Shown: piece after piece, positions 19,397-26,638 of the stretch
Layout: every line of letters starts with the position of its first letter
Position numbering within the stretch: position 1 is the stretch's first letter
Assembly: GCA_005880525.1 (NCBI GenBank)
Contig: VBFW01000093.1
Coordinates: 1-26,638, forward strand
From: Chloroflexota bacterium
GTDB taxonomy: Bacteria > Chloroflexota > Dormibacteria > Dormibacterales > Dormibacteraceae
DNA: 26,638 nt
Reading direction: 5' to 3'
Notes under the pieces: model-generated
Told to the model about the DNA's origin: nothing
The model's database searches: none
The model's input: the letters and a program-made list of their open reading frames with translations, nothing else
Translations under genes and position numbers: made by a program

Positions 19397-21123
19397 AGGA
19401 CCTCACCGGCACAAGGCTCGGCTCATACGAGATCGTCGAACGCCTGGGTGGAGGCGGCATGGCGGTCGTGTACCGAGCCGTGCAGCAGCCGCTCGGGCGC
19501 GAGGTCGCGCTGAAAGCGCTATCTCCGGAGCTGTTCCAGGACGAGGGCTTCGTCAAGCGATTCGAGGCCGAGGCGAAGACGCTCGCCAAGCTCGACCACC
19601 CGAACATCCTCACCATCTACGACTTCGAGATGACCGAGGGCGTCGCCTACCTGACGATGCCCCTGATCCGCGGCGGAACGCTGCGCGACATCATGAAGCG
19701 CGGCCCGCTGGACACGCTTACCGCGTGGCGCTACCTACGCGAGATCGGGGACGGCCTGCAGCACGCGCACGACGCGGGCATCGTGCATCGCGACCTGAAG
19801 CCCACCAACGTGCTCATCCACGCCGACGGCCGCGCGCTGCTTGCGGACTTTGGACTCGCGCGCGGCGCGGGCCAGCCGACGCATCTGACCACGATCGGGC
19901 TGGCGATCGGGACGCCTGGCTACATGGCGCCGGAGCAGGTGATGGGGCACGATGTCGACCGCCGCGCCGACATCTACGCGATGGGCGCGTTGACGTTCGA
20001 GATGCTCACCGGCCGGCTGCCCTATGTGGGCGCCAACCGGATGGAGGTCGCGTATTCCACGGTCAACTCGCCGATCCCATCGGCCGTTGGGTTGAGCGCC
20101 AACCTGCCCGACGAGCTCGACCAGCTGCTCTCGCGCGTGCTGGCCAAAGACCCGAACCAGCGCCCGCAAACAGTGCGCGAGCTGCTTGGTCTGATGGCCA
20201 AGCTTCCACAGCGCCGCCCCAGCGCGGGCGCCACCGTGCCGCCGGCGCCTGCGACTGCGTCCGCGGCGGTCGTGGCCGCCTCGGTGCAGATCACGCCGTC
20301 TCCGCCCACCCCGCCTGCGATGGCCCCTGTCGGGGTGGCCATTCCCGCCTCTGCTCCGCCTGGCGTGCCTCCCATCCAGACGCTTCCGCCCATGCAGCGG
20401 GTCATCCCGCCGACGATGCACGGCTCGCCGCCACCGCCGACGCCGAGCTCGGGGTCCGGCTCGTCCTCCGCGGTGAGAACGCTCGAGCTCATGGGCGTGC
20501 GGCCGGCCCGGGCTCGAGGCAGGTTCATCCTCAACTCATACCTGGCGAACGCTGTGCGGTCCGCGCGCGAGATCACGCACGACCGCTGGCACGAGCTGGC
20601 CTATACGGCGGGCTTCGCGCAGTACCTGGACAAGGAGCCGGCTGACGACGAGCAGCTCGGCACGCCGGTCGACTACCTCAGCCGTTTGAACGAGGCGTTC
20701 GAGGTCGTGTACGGCGCCGAGGCAGAGGACACCATTCGCGCTTGGGGGCGGCGGATGACCGAGCGCTGGCTCGCCGACGGCCGCCACGGCCTGGGCGGCA
20801 TGCGCCGGCTCGTCCCGGGCCGGCAACGCAAGCTCGCAGGCGTCGTGAAGTCGTTCTGCGAATCGCTCGACAACGTTCGGGGCGAGCACACGCACGCATG
20901 GCTGCAGGTCGACGAGGACCAGTTCTGGATGGTGAACTTCTCGAACATGTTCGCGCTGGGTCGCATCAAGCCCATCAAGTCGTGCCATATCTGGATCGCG
21001 ACGATCGAGGCAATCCTGCGCTGGGCAGGCCTCGCCAACGACTGGTATGTCGAAGAGGTCGAGTGCGGCTGCGTGTCCGGAACGTTCGACTGCGTTTTCG
21101 CTATTCGCTCGGTTCAGATGTAA
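19393..21123 (+). CDS. Soluble Ser/Thr protein kinase with possible C-terminal V4R-like sensor domain
   Basis: 576 aa from TTG 19393, which overlaps the receiver stop. Kinase domain residues about 10-275: LGSYEIVERLGGGGMAVVYR (Gly loop), VALKAL (Lys), IVHRDLKPTNVL, LLADFGLARG, GTPGYMAPEQ, so all catalytic residues are present (Hanks/PknB type). A Pro/Ala-rich linker follows (about 280-360). The C-terminal about 215 residues have no membrane segment. They end in DWYVEEVECGCVSGTFDCVF, resembling the Cys-rich end of V4R (4-vinyl reductase) small-molecule binding domains, after a helical part with EDTIRAWGRR. That assignment is by eye. Most bacterial kinases of this class carry membrane and PASTA segments, absent here. 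A hairpin-forming repeat follows the stop. Confidence 0.88.
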   Translation: MKDLTGTRLGSYEIVERLGGGGMAVVYRAVQQPLGREVALKALSPELFQDEGFVKRFEAEAKTLAKLDHPNILTIYDFEMTEGVAYLTMPLIRGGTLRDIMKRGPLDTLTAWRYLREIGDGLQHAHDAGIVHRDLKPTNVLIHADGRALLADFGLARGAGQPTHLTTIGLAIGTPGYMAPEQVMGHDVDRRADIYAMGALTFEMLTGRLPYVGANRMEVAYSTVNSPIPSAVGLSANLPDELDQLLSRVLAKDPNQRPQTVRELLGLMAKLPQRRPSAGATVPPAPATASAAVVAASVQITPSPPTPPAMAPVGVAIPASAPPGVPPIQTLPPMQRVIPPTMHGSPPPPTPSSGSGSSSAVRTLELMGVRPARARGRFILNSYLANAVRSAREITHDRWHELAYTAGFAQYLDKEPADDEQLGTPVDYLSRLNEAFEVVYGAEAEDTIRAWGRRMTERWLADGRHGLGGMRRLVPGRQRKLAGVVKSFCESLDNVRGEHTHAWLQVDEDQFWMVNFSNMFALGRIKPIKSCHIWIATIEAILRWAGLANDWYVEEVECGCVSGTFDCVFAIRSVQM

Positions 21124-21140
21124 CTAGCAAGTTCTTCACT

Positions 21141-21195
21141 CCCCACCCTGACCCTCCCGCTTGCGGGGAGGTCGGGGCGAAGCCCAGGGTGGGGG
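21141..21195. repeat. REP-like nested inverted repeat, possible terminator
   Basis: Outer arms CCCCACCCTG (21141-21150) and CAGGGTGGGG (21185-21194) enclose an inner hairpin CCTCCCGC TT GCGGGGAGG with one bulged base. The core CTCCCGCTTGCGGG is shared with the tandem units at 2101-2220. It sits 18 nt after the Ser/Thr kinase stop and may end that operon; there is no U-tract. Confidence 0.8.
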
Positions 21196-21223
21196 CGTTA
21201 ACTCCACTAGAGTCGGTCGAAGA

Positions 21224-22330
21224 ATGTCCCGCTTTGCCGTTGATGTCACTGCTTGCTGGCGGCCTCGGGTTGGCATGGTTACGGTGGCGACCGAGCTCAC
21301 TCGTGCGCTCGTCACCCAGGGCGATGCGGACTCATACACGCTGCTGTGCAGCCGCGAGCGGCCCGAAAGCCTGCGCGACCTCAAATGCGACGCTCTGCTT
21401 GCGCCATATCGACACGAGCTGGCGCTGAAGCTTCGCTGGCTGCCGGCGGTCGAGGCATCGCTCGACAGCGACGCGATCCTCTATCCGTACTGGCCGAGCC
21501 CGCCGCGGCGCAGCTCGTCGGCACCTCCCGCCGCGGTCTTTGTCTACGACCTCGCGTTCAAGCTGCGACCGGCCGAGGTCCCCTGGCAGCAGCGCCTTTA
21601 CTTCGGCACGATCCTCGAACCCGCGCTGCGGCAGGCGGCGGCGGTGCTCACGATCTCCGAGCGCACCAGGATCGACCTCCTCGACTGGTATCACGTACCT
21701 GGCCTCGACGAGAAGACGTCGGTGGTGCCGCTCGGCGTGTCGGCATCGGCCCCCGCAGGCCCGCTACCCGATGGCATCACCCCTGGCTTCATCCTCGCGG
21801 TCGGCACTGTCGAGCCGCGCAAGAACTACCCGCGCCTGCTTGCCGCCTACCGCCGGCTGCGCGGCGGCGTGCTGGCGCCGCCGCTGGTGATCGCGGGCAG
21901 ACCTGGATGGGCGTACGGCGACACGATCAATAAGATCCGCTCCGAGCCGGGCGTGCGCTACCTCGGTCACGTGGACGAGGCCACGCTCAGCGCCCTCTAC
22001 GAGTCGGCCGCAGTGCTCGCTTTCCCGAGCCTTTATGAGGGCTTCGGGTTGCCGCTGCTCGAAGCGATGGCCCACGGCCTGCCGTCGGTGGTCAGCACCG
22101 CCGGCGCGCTGCCGGAGCTCGCCGGTGACGCGGCGGTGCTTGTGGATCCGGAGGATGTCACTGCGATCGAGGTCGGTCTCGAGAAGGCGCTGACGGACAG
22201 GACGCTGCGCGACCGCCTCGGCGCGGCCGGCAGGGAGCGCGCGCGACAGTTCACGTGGCAGCGCACAGCAAGCCTGACGCGCGACGCCCTGCACCGGATC
22301 GCTCGAAAAACCCCGGCGCGTACCCTTTAG
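21224..22330 (+). CDS. Family 4 (GT-B) glycosyltransferase
   Basis: 368 aa from ATG 21224. GT-B fold, two Rossmann halves. The N-terminal acceptor half has RVGMVTVATELTRAL, FVYDLAFKLRP and AAAVLTISERTRIDLLDWYH. The donor half starts FILAVGTVEPRKNYPRLLAA and carries VRYLGHVDEATLSALYESAA and the GT4 signature FPSLYEGFGLPLLEAMAHGL (E-x7-E motif), then TAGALPELAGDAAVLVDPED. No signal peptide; it is likely cytosolic, using a nucleotide sugar for polysaccharide or glycan assembly. The acceptor cannot be told. It leads a rightward series with two sugar-type oxidoreductases (3-nt gap to the next). Confidence 0.93.
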   Translation: MSRFAVDVTACWRPRVGMVTVATELTRALVTQGDADSYTLLCSRERPESLRDLKCDALLAPYRHELALKLRWLPAVEASLDSDAILYPYWPSPPRRSSSAPPAAVFVYDLAFKLRPAEVPWQQRLYFGTILEPALRQAAAVLTISERTRIDLLDWYHVPGLDEKTSVVPLGVSASAPAGPLPDGITPGFILAVGTVEPRKNYPRLLAAYRRLRGGVLAPPLVIAGRPGWAYGDTINKIRSEPGVRYLGHVDEATLSALYESAAVLAFPSLYEGFGLPLLEAMAHGLPSVVSTAGALPELAGDAAVLVDPEDVTAIEVGLEKALTDRTLRDRLGAAGRERARQFTWQRTASLTRDALHRIARKTPARTL

Positions 22331-22333
22331 CCG

Positions 22334-23828
22334 ATGTCGCGCAGCCGGTTCACGCTCCTGACGCTGCTGTCCGGCCGCTCCCACGACTACACGCACATTG
22401 CGCGACCGCTGATCCATTCGCTCGAGCGCATGCATCACTTCGCCATCGAGGTTGCCGTCGACCTCAGCGCCCTGAATGAAGGACGCGCGCGTGTGCTCCT
22501 GGCAGCCTCCGACGTACCGCTGGCCGGCGATCAGGCGGCGCAGCTCAACGAGTTCGTACGACGCGGTGGAGGCGTCGTGCTGCTGCACAGCACCCTTGCC
22601 GCCTGGTCCGAGCACGATGCCGTCGCCGAGATGGCGGGATGGAGGCTGGGCGGGCCGGCGCCCTTGACCGAGCTCGTCATTCGCATCGCGGATCATCCCG
22701 TCACCGAGCGGCTTTCGCCCGAGATCCGAGTCGAAGACGAGCTGTATGTGTCGGAAGGGCCGCCCGCGAAGGCGAATGTGCTGCTGCGCGCGAGCTGGCG
22801 CTACAGCGACCAGGTCGTGGCGTACGAAAGGCAACACGGCGACGGCCGTTTCGTGCAGATCGGACTCGGTCACGGCGCCGCCACGTATCAGGACGCCGAC
22901 TTCCAGAAGCTGGTGCATCGCGCGGTGCTGTTTGCGTCAGGCGCTGCGCCTGCCCCGACGGTTGGCGTCGGCCTGATCGGTTACGGCGCGATCGCGCGCG
23001 GTCACGCTGAGTCCATCGCGGCGACGCCTGGCCTGGACATGCGCGCTGTGGCCGACATCTCGCCCGAGCGCCGCCAGCTCGCGTCACGCGAGCTTGGCGT
23101 CACTGCGCACTCGAGCGCCGAAGAGCTGCTGCGCGATCCCGACATCGGGCTCGTGGTCGTCGGCACGCCTCCGAGCGTCCACGCCGACCCGGTGGTGGGC
23201 GCGCTTCAGGCGGGCAAGCACGTCGTGTGCGAAAAGCCGCTCGCGATCACTGTCGACGATGTCGATCGCATGATCGACGCGGCCGAGGCGCATCGCCGCG
23301 TGCTCACCGTCTACCAGAGCCGGCGCTGGGATCCTGACTTCGTGGCCCTGCGGGCGGCCATCGCGGAGGACGCCATCGGCGAGCCCTTCTACATGGAGTC
23401 CTTCATCGGCGGCTTCTCTCATCCCTGCTCGTACTGGCACAGCCATCAGCCGATCTCGGGCGGCACCATCTACGACTGGGGCTCCCACTACTTCGACTGG
23501 ATGCTCACCCTCTTCCCGCAGCCGGTGACCTCGGTGAGCGCGGTGGCGCACAAGCGCGTTTGGCACGACGTCAGCAACTCCGACCAGGTGCGCGTCGACG
23601 TGGGCTTCGAAGGCGGCGCCCAGGCTTCCTTCATGCAGAGCGACATCGCGGCCGCGCTCAAGCCCAAGTGGTACCTGCTATGGCTTTTACCGCAACCTCG
23701 CCGATCACCTCGCGTGGGACGAGCCCCTTGCGGTCACCCCGCAGGAAGCCAGGCGCACGGTGGCCGTCATGGAGTCGGCGACGCAGTCGATCGCGCAGGG
23801 CGGCGCGCGCCTCGAGGTCGACATATAG
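22334..23828 (+). CDS. ThuA-like domain fused to Gfo/Idh/MocA oxidoreductase; internal deletion with frame change near 23680
   Basis: ATG 22334, 3 nt after the glycosyltransferase. Residues about 1-205 are a ThuA/class I amidotransferase-like domain (RGGGVVLLHSTLAAW, RWRYSDQ-like segment, IGLGHGAATYQDADFQKLVH). From about 212 a Gfo/Idh/MocA domain follows: VGVGLIGYGAIARGHAESIA (NAD(P) Rossmann), GKHVVCEKPLAITVDDVDRM with the EKP motif, and ISGGTIYDWGSHYFDWMLTL. After ALKPKWYL (to about 23677) the frame turns non-homologous, while YGFYRNLADHLAWDEPLAVT continues in another frame and ends at TAG 23826-23828. The strands normally between these points are missing. Read without correction, the frame runs on into the next gene and gives a false 800-aa fusion. 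Confidence 0.85.
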
Positions 23829-24736
23829 CGGGCGACCGGCTCGGCTGGGGGGTGCTCGGCGCGGCGTGGATCGCGGGCCGGGCGGTCCTGCCTGCCATCG
23901 CCGCATCTCGGAACGGCCGCCTCGTCTCGATTGCGAGCCGCGACCCCGAGCGGGCCCGCGAGATGGCTTCGCGGCACGCGATCCCGAGCGTCGCCCGTGA
24001 CTACGACGACGTGCTTGCCGATCCCGCTGTCGAGGCCTTGTATATCCCTCTGGTCAACAGCCTGCACAAGGAATGGACGGAGCGCTCGCTGGCCGCCGGC
24101 AAGCACGTCCTCTGCGAGAAGCCGCTTGGCATGAACGCCAACGAGGCGGCGATGATGGCCGATGCATCGCGACGCTCAGGCAGACTGCTGATGGAAGCGT
24201 TCATGTATCGCTTCCATCCGCGTATGCGCACGTTCGTCGAAGGACTGCATGCCGACGAAAGGCCGCTGCACGTGCAGGCGAGCTTTGGGTTTCCGCTGAG
24301 CGATCCGTCCAACTACCGGCTGCAGCCCGCGCTCGGTGGGGGTGCGCTGCTCGACGTCGGCTGCTACACCGTGAGCGTCGCGCGCTGGCTGCTCGGCGAG
24401 CCCGACACAGTACTGGCGCGTGCGCGGTTCGACCAGAAGACCGGAGTTGACATGAGCGTGAGCTCGCTACTGCACTTCTCAGGCGGCGGAACCGCGTCGC
24501 TGTGGTGCAGCTTCGAATCGGCCGAGGAGCAGGGAGTGACGGCCGTCACCACGAAGGGCACGTACGCGCTCGAGCGGCCCTTCACCGCGTGGCAGGACCC
24601 GCACGACCCCTATCAGCTGATGGTCGAGTCGTTCGCGGACAGCGTGCAGAACGGCTCCGACTGCGAGGTCTCGCTCGACGAGTCCATCGCCAACATGCGC
24701 GTGCTGGATCGAATCCGGGAGGCGATGCAGGCGTAG
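23825..24736 (+). CDS. Gfo/Idh/MocA family oxidoreductase (start codon unclear)
   Basis: About 300 aa. RLGWGVLGAAWIAGRAVLPA is the N-terminal dinucleotide fold, GKHVLCEKPLGMNANEAAMM holds the EKP lysine, LLMEAFMYRFHPRMRTFVEG matches the dihydrodiol dehydrogenase-like branch, and GGGALLDVGCYTVSVARWLL is the C-terminal signature. It should be an NAD(P)-dependent sugar or related dehydrogenase, substrate unknown. There is no ATG, GTG or TTG between the upstream stop and the Rossmann strand: an ATA at 23825 (overlapping the upstream TAG) fits the domain start, and the first GTG (23852) cuts the first strand. Upstream open frame exists only as the non-homologous run created by the lesion in the preceding gene. 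Confidence 0.85.
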   Translation: MAGDRLGWGVLGAAWIAGRAVLPAIAASRNGRLVSIASRDPERAREMASRHAIPSVARDYDDVLADPAVEALYIPLVNSLHKEWTERSLAAGKHVLCEKPLGMNANEAAMMADASRRSGRLLMEAFMYRFHPRMRTFVEGLHADERPLHVQASFGFPLSDPSNYRLQPALGGGALLDVGCYTVSVARWLLGEPDTVLARARFDQKTGVDMSVSSLLHFSGGGTASLWCSFESAEEQGVTAVTTKGTYALERPFTAWQDPHDPYQLMVESFADSVQNGSDCEVSLDESIANMRVLDRIREAMQA

Positions 24737-24740
24737 CCGG

Positions 24741-25613
24741 CTAGGCGGGCTCCAGGTCGACAGTCTGCGTGCCAGTGACCGTCACCTGGTTCTCGAACTC
24801 GGCGATGGTGGCCCTGAGGGTCGCCTTCATCGAGCTCTTGAGGACGCGGTGCGCGGCCGCGTCGACCCACGAGGTGGTGTCGGATGTCTCCGATCCCTGC
24901 ACCGAGCCGAGTCCCCCTGGAGTCGGACCCGGGCGTGTGCCGTTGGGAGTGTTGGGAAGTGGTGACTTAGGAGGAATCAGGTTCATCGTGAAGTCGGCGG
25001 CGCTCTTGGTCTCGATCACCGCCGAGTTGACTCCGTGGAAGCTCTCGTCCCGCAGGTACGTGCTGTTGGACGTGACGTGAACGCTGCTGCTGCCGCCGGG
25101 CTGCGCCTGGTCGTATGACTTCGACCACTTGTCACCTGGCTTCACGGCCGAATCGGGCAGAACCGCATAGACGAGGTAGCTGCCGGTGAGGACTCCGAAC
25201 GGCGACTCCGACGAGATGTTCTGGCCGTTGATGCTCAGGATCCGGCCGTCCGGCGCGACCTTGAGCTGCTGCGGCGGGATGGCGTTGGTCTGGGTCGTGG
25301 TGCTCGTGGTCGTGCTTCCGTCGGCCGCTTTCCCCGTGGTCGTGATCGTCAGGTCGGAAAGCGTGAGTGTCATGTCGGCGGTGCCGTCGGACTCGACCGC
25401 CGTGGTCGCGACCGTTTCCCTCGCCTTGGCGTCGATCTTCACGTCCTGCAACACCGCGCCGATGTGAGCACTGAACGTGCCGGTGAAGTGCAGGGCGTAC
25501 TTGAACTGCTCGCCCTGCTTGAAAGCGAGGCTGATGGCCTGCGCGTGGACGGGGAGTATTCCGCACGCGACGAGCAGAACTGCGACGGCGGTGAGGCGTC
25601 GCATGGAACCCAT
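24741..25613 (-). CDS. Secreted protein of unknown function with signal peptide
   Basis: 290 aa from ATG 25613 (a second ATG at 25604 fits the signal peptide better). Signal peptide RRLTAVAVLLVACGILPVHA, with a likely signal peptidase I site after HAQA; the Cys is not followed by a lipobox pattern I trust. The mature part is beta-rich with long Thr/Ser stretches (GSTTTSTTTQTNAIPP), PDGRILSINGQNISSESPFG and GDKWSKSYDQAQPGGSSSVH, then a Pro/Gly-rich loop (LPNTPNGTRPGPTPGGLGSV) and DTTSWVDAAAHRVLKSSMKA. The layout resembles secreted DUF6263-like beta proteins, but I do not claim the family. It lies 1 nt after gltB on the same strand and converges on the oxidoreductase gene with a 4-nt gap. Confidence 0.82.
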   Translation of the reverse strand: MGSMRRLTAVAVLLVACGILPVHAQAISLAFKQGEQFKYALHFTGTFSAHIGAVLQDVKIDAKARETVATTAVESDGTADMTLTLSDLTITTTGKAADGSTTTSTTTQTNAIPPQQLKVAPDGRILSINGQNISSESPFGVLTGSYLVYAVLPDSAVKPGDKWSKSYDQAQPGGSSSVHVTSNSTYLRDESFHGVNSAVIETKSAADFTMNLIPPKSPLPNTPNGTRPGPTPGGLGSVQGSETSDTTSWVDAAAHRVLKSSMKATLRATIAEFENQVTVTGTQTVDLEPA

Positions 25614-25614
25614 C

Positions 25615-26638
25615 CTAGACGACGGTTCTGGCGACGTTCTCCTTTGCGGTTGCGGGCTCAGGTGCCGGCGGCTGGGCGGTCGCGACCGGCACGATCTGCC
25701 TGAACTTCGAGACGCTGCCGGCCCAATCGGCGAGCAGCGCGGCGGCGCGCTCGGACCCCGTGCGCATGTGATGCTCTTCGACGAGCGCGCGCAGCTCTGG
25801 CTCGTCCTCCGCCGGGACCTCGCGCGCGACCACGCTGTCGGGGTTCAGCTGGCGCCAGTCGATCAGGTACGCGATGCCGCCGGTCATGCCCGCGCCCGCG
25901 TTCCAGCCTACAGACCCGAGTGACACCGCCACGCCGCCCGTCATGTACTCGCAGAAATGGTCGCCCGCACCTTCGACGACCACTGTGGCTCCGGAGTTGC
26001 GAACGCAGCATCGCTCGCCAACACGGCCGGTGATGAACAGGCGACCGCCGGTCGCGCCGTACGCAATCGTGTTGCCCGCGAGCACTGGATCGATCGCGCC
26101 ATCACCTTGCGGCGGCCTGATGACGATGGACCCTCCGCCCATGCCCTTACCGACGTAGTCCTGCGCCTCACCGTCGAGGGACAGCTCGACGCCGGCATCG
26201 ATGAAGGCGCCGAAGCTCTGGCCGGCGCTGCCTGTGTAGGCACGCGATTCACCGCGAGCGAGCGACGCGCCCACGGTTCGGCGCGAGTTGTCGATACGAC
26301 CTGACTCGGGCGCCGGCGCTGGAAGCTCGCCGTTGCGCGCCCACACGCGCCTCGTCGGCGCCGCATCGCCGGAAGGCGCCAGCAACAGCGACAGGTCCAG
26401 CGCGCTGACGGTCGACGCCGCGAGCAGATCCGTGCGCCCCACGATCTCGTTGACCGTGCGCGCGCCGAGGCGCGCCAGCTCCTCGCGCACGTCCTCGGCG
26501 ACGAGGAACAGGTGATTGATCACGTGCTCGGGCCGGCCGGTGAACTTGGCGCGCAGGTCCTCGCGCTGGGTGGCGATGCCGGTGGGGCAGGTGTTCAGAT
26601 GGCACTGCCGAGCCATGTCGCAGCCCAGCGCGACCAGC
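25615..26638 (-). CDS. gltB: Glutamate synthase large subunit, C-terminal part (runs off right edge)
   Basis: The open frame enters from the right edge (LVALGCDMARQCHLNTCPTG) and ends at TAG 25615. The Cys-x5-Cys-x4-Cys in GCDMARQCHLNTC is the 3Fe-4S cluster site at the end of the FMN synthase domain. After PEHVINHLFLVAEDVREELA comes the C-terminal right-handed beta-helix GXGXG domain: IDAGVELSLDGEAQDYVGKG, GGGSIVIRPP, GNTIAYGATGGRLFITGRVG, VVVEGAGDHFCEYMTGGVAV and GSVGWNAGAGMTGGIAYLID. The enzyme makes two glutamates from glutamine and 2-oxoglutarate; the amidotransferase and most of the synthase domain lie outside the window. The ATG at 26616 is internal, not the start. Confidence 0.96.
   Translation of the reverse strand, partial: LVALGCDMARQCHLNTCPTGIATQREDLRAKFTGRPEHVINHLFLVAEDVREELARLGARTVNEIVGRTDLLAASTVSALDLSLLLAPSGDAAPTRRVWARNGELPAPAPESGRIDNSRRTVGASLARGESRAYTGSAGQSFGAFIDAGVELSLDGEAQDYVGKGMGGGSIVIRPPQGDGAIDPVLAGNTIAYGATGGRLFITGRVGERCCVRNSGATVVVEGAGDHFCEYMTGGVAVSLGSVGWNAGAGMTGGIAYLIDWRQLNPDSVVAREVPAEDEPELRALVEEHHMRTGSERAAALLADWAGSVSKFRQIVPVATAQPPAPEPATAKENVARTVV

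Noticed and set aside
22334..24736. A single 800-aa ThuA-Gfo-Gfo fusion protein
   Set aside because: The join passes through about 45 residues of non-homologous Arg/Gly/His-rich sequence created by the frame change near 23680; the genuine end of the first enzyme is in another frame and stops at 23828.

Overview
The window is a high-GC bacterial chromosome segment with frequent GTG/TTG starts, short intergenic gaps and many 1-8 nt gene overlaps. I see no rRNA, tRNA, CRISPR array, transposase or phage gene. The combination of an Actinobacteria/Chloroflexota-type Tad pilus set (TadB, TadC, CpaB, two TadE, a large TadG-like protein, CpaF), dense two-component and partner-switch signalling, and a soil-type gene style suggests a member of the Chloroflexota/Candidatus Dormibacterota/Actinomycetota-like Terrabacteria. 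This is inference from gene style, not a marker-gene result.

Region 1 (1-10878) is a Tad (type IVc) pilus/secretion locus. cpaB, tadB, tadC and a MerR/HspR-like regulator run leftward. Two TadE-like minor pilins and a TadG-like surface protein run rightward from a 29-bp divergent gap. Converging on tadG is a very large leftward reading unit. It begins as CpaF (the Tad motor ATPase) with an extra N-terminal domain. It then runs without a stop codon through a proline-rich linker and a winged-helix-like segment into a class III nucleotide cyclase and a STAND/AAA-type ATPase with a helical C-terminus. A motor ATPase fused to a nucleotide cyclase is the most unusual object in the window. The unit is broken at two places (about 9640-9655 and 7033-7052), where conserved protein sequence is missing and the frame changes.

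Region 2 (11003-21123) is a signalling island. Leftward it carries an RsbV-like STAS protein, an RsbW-like ATPase, an 88-aa protein that is only a histidine-kinase dimerisation (DHp) domain, and a receiver-GGDEF protein; the genes overlap. Divergent from it is a receiver-PP2C phosphatase (RsbU type). A hybrid histidine kinase with two receivers follows, convergent with the phosphatase across two perfect palindromes. A rightward operon comes next: PAS-GAF-PAS histidine kinase, a lone receiver, and a Ser/Thr kinase with a possible V4R-like C-terminal sensor. The likely theme is control of pilus/secretion and stress output by phosphorylation, partner switching and cyclic nucleotides.

Region 3 (21141-26638) holds a REP-like inverted repeat, a GT4 glycosyltransferase, a ThuA-Gfo/Idh/MocA oxidoreductase (with a third internal deletion/frame change near 23672-23684), a second Gfo/Idh/MocA oxidoreductase, a secreted protein of unknown function, and the 3' part of glutamate synthase large subunit (gltB), which runs off the right edge.

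The three internal deletions with frame change occur in otherwise intact genes. They could be assembly mis-joins or real lesions, and this should be settled before function is inferred for those three proteins.
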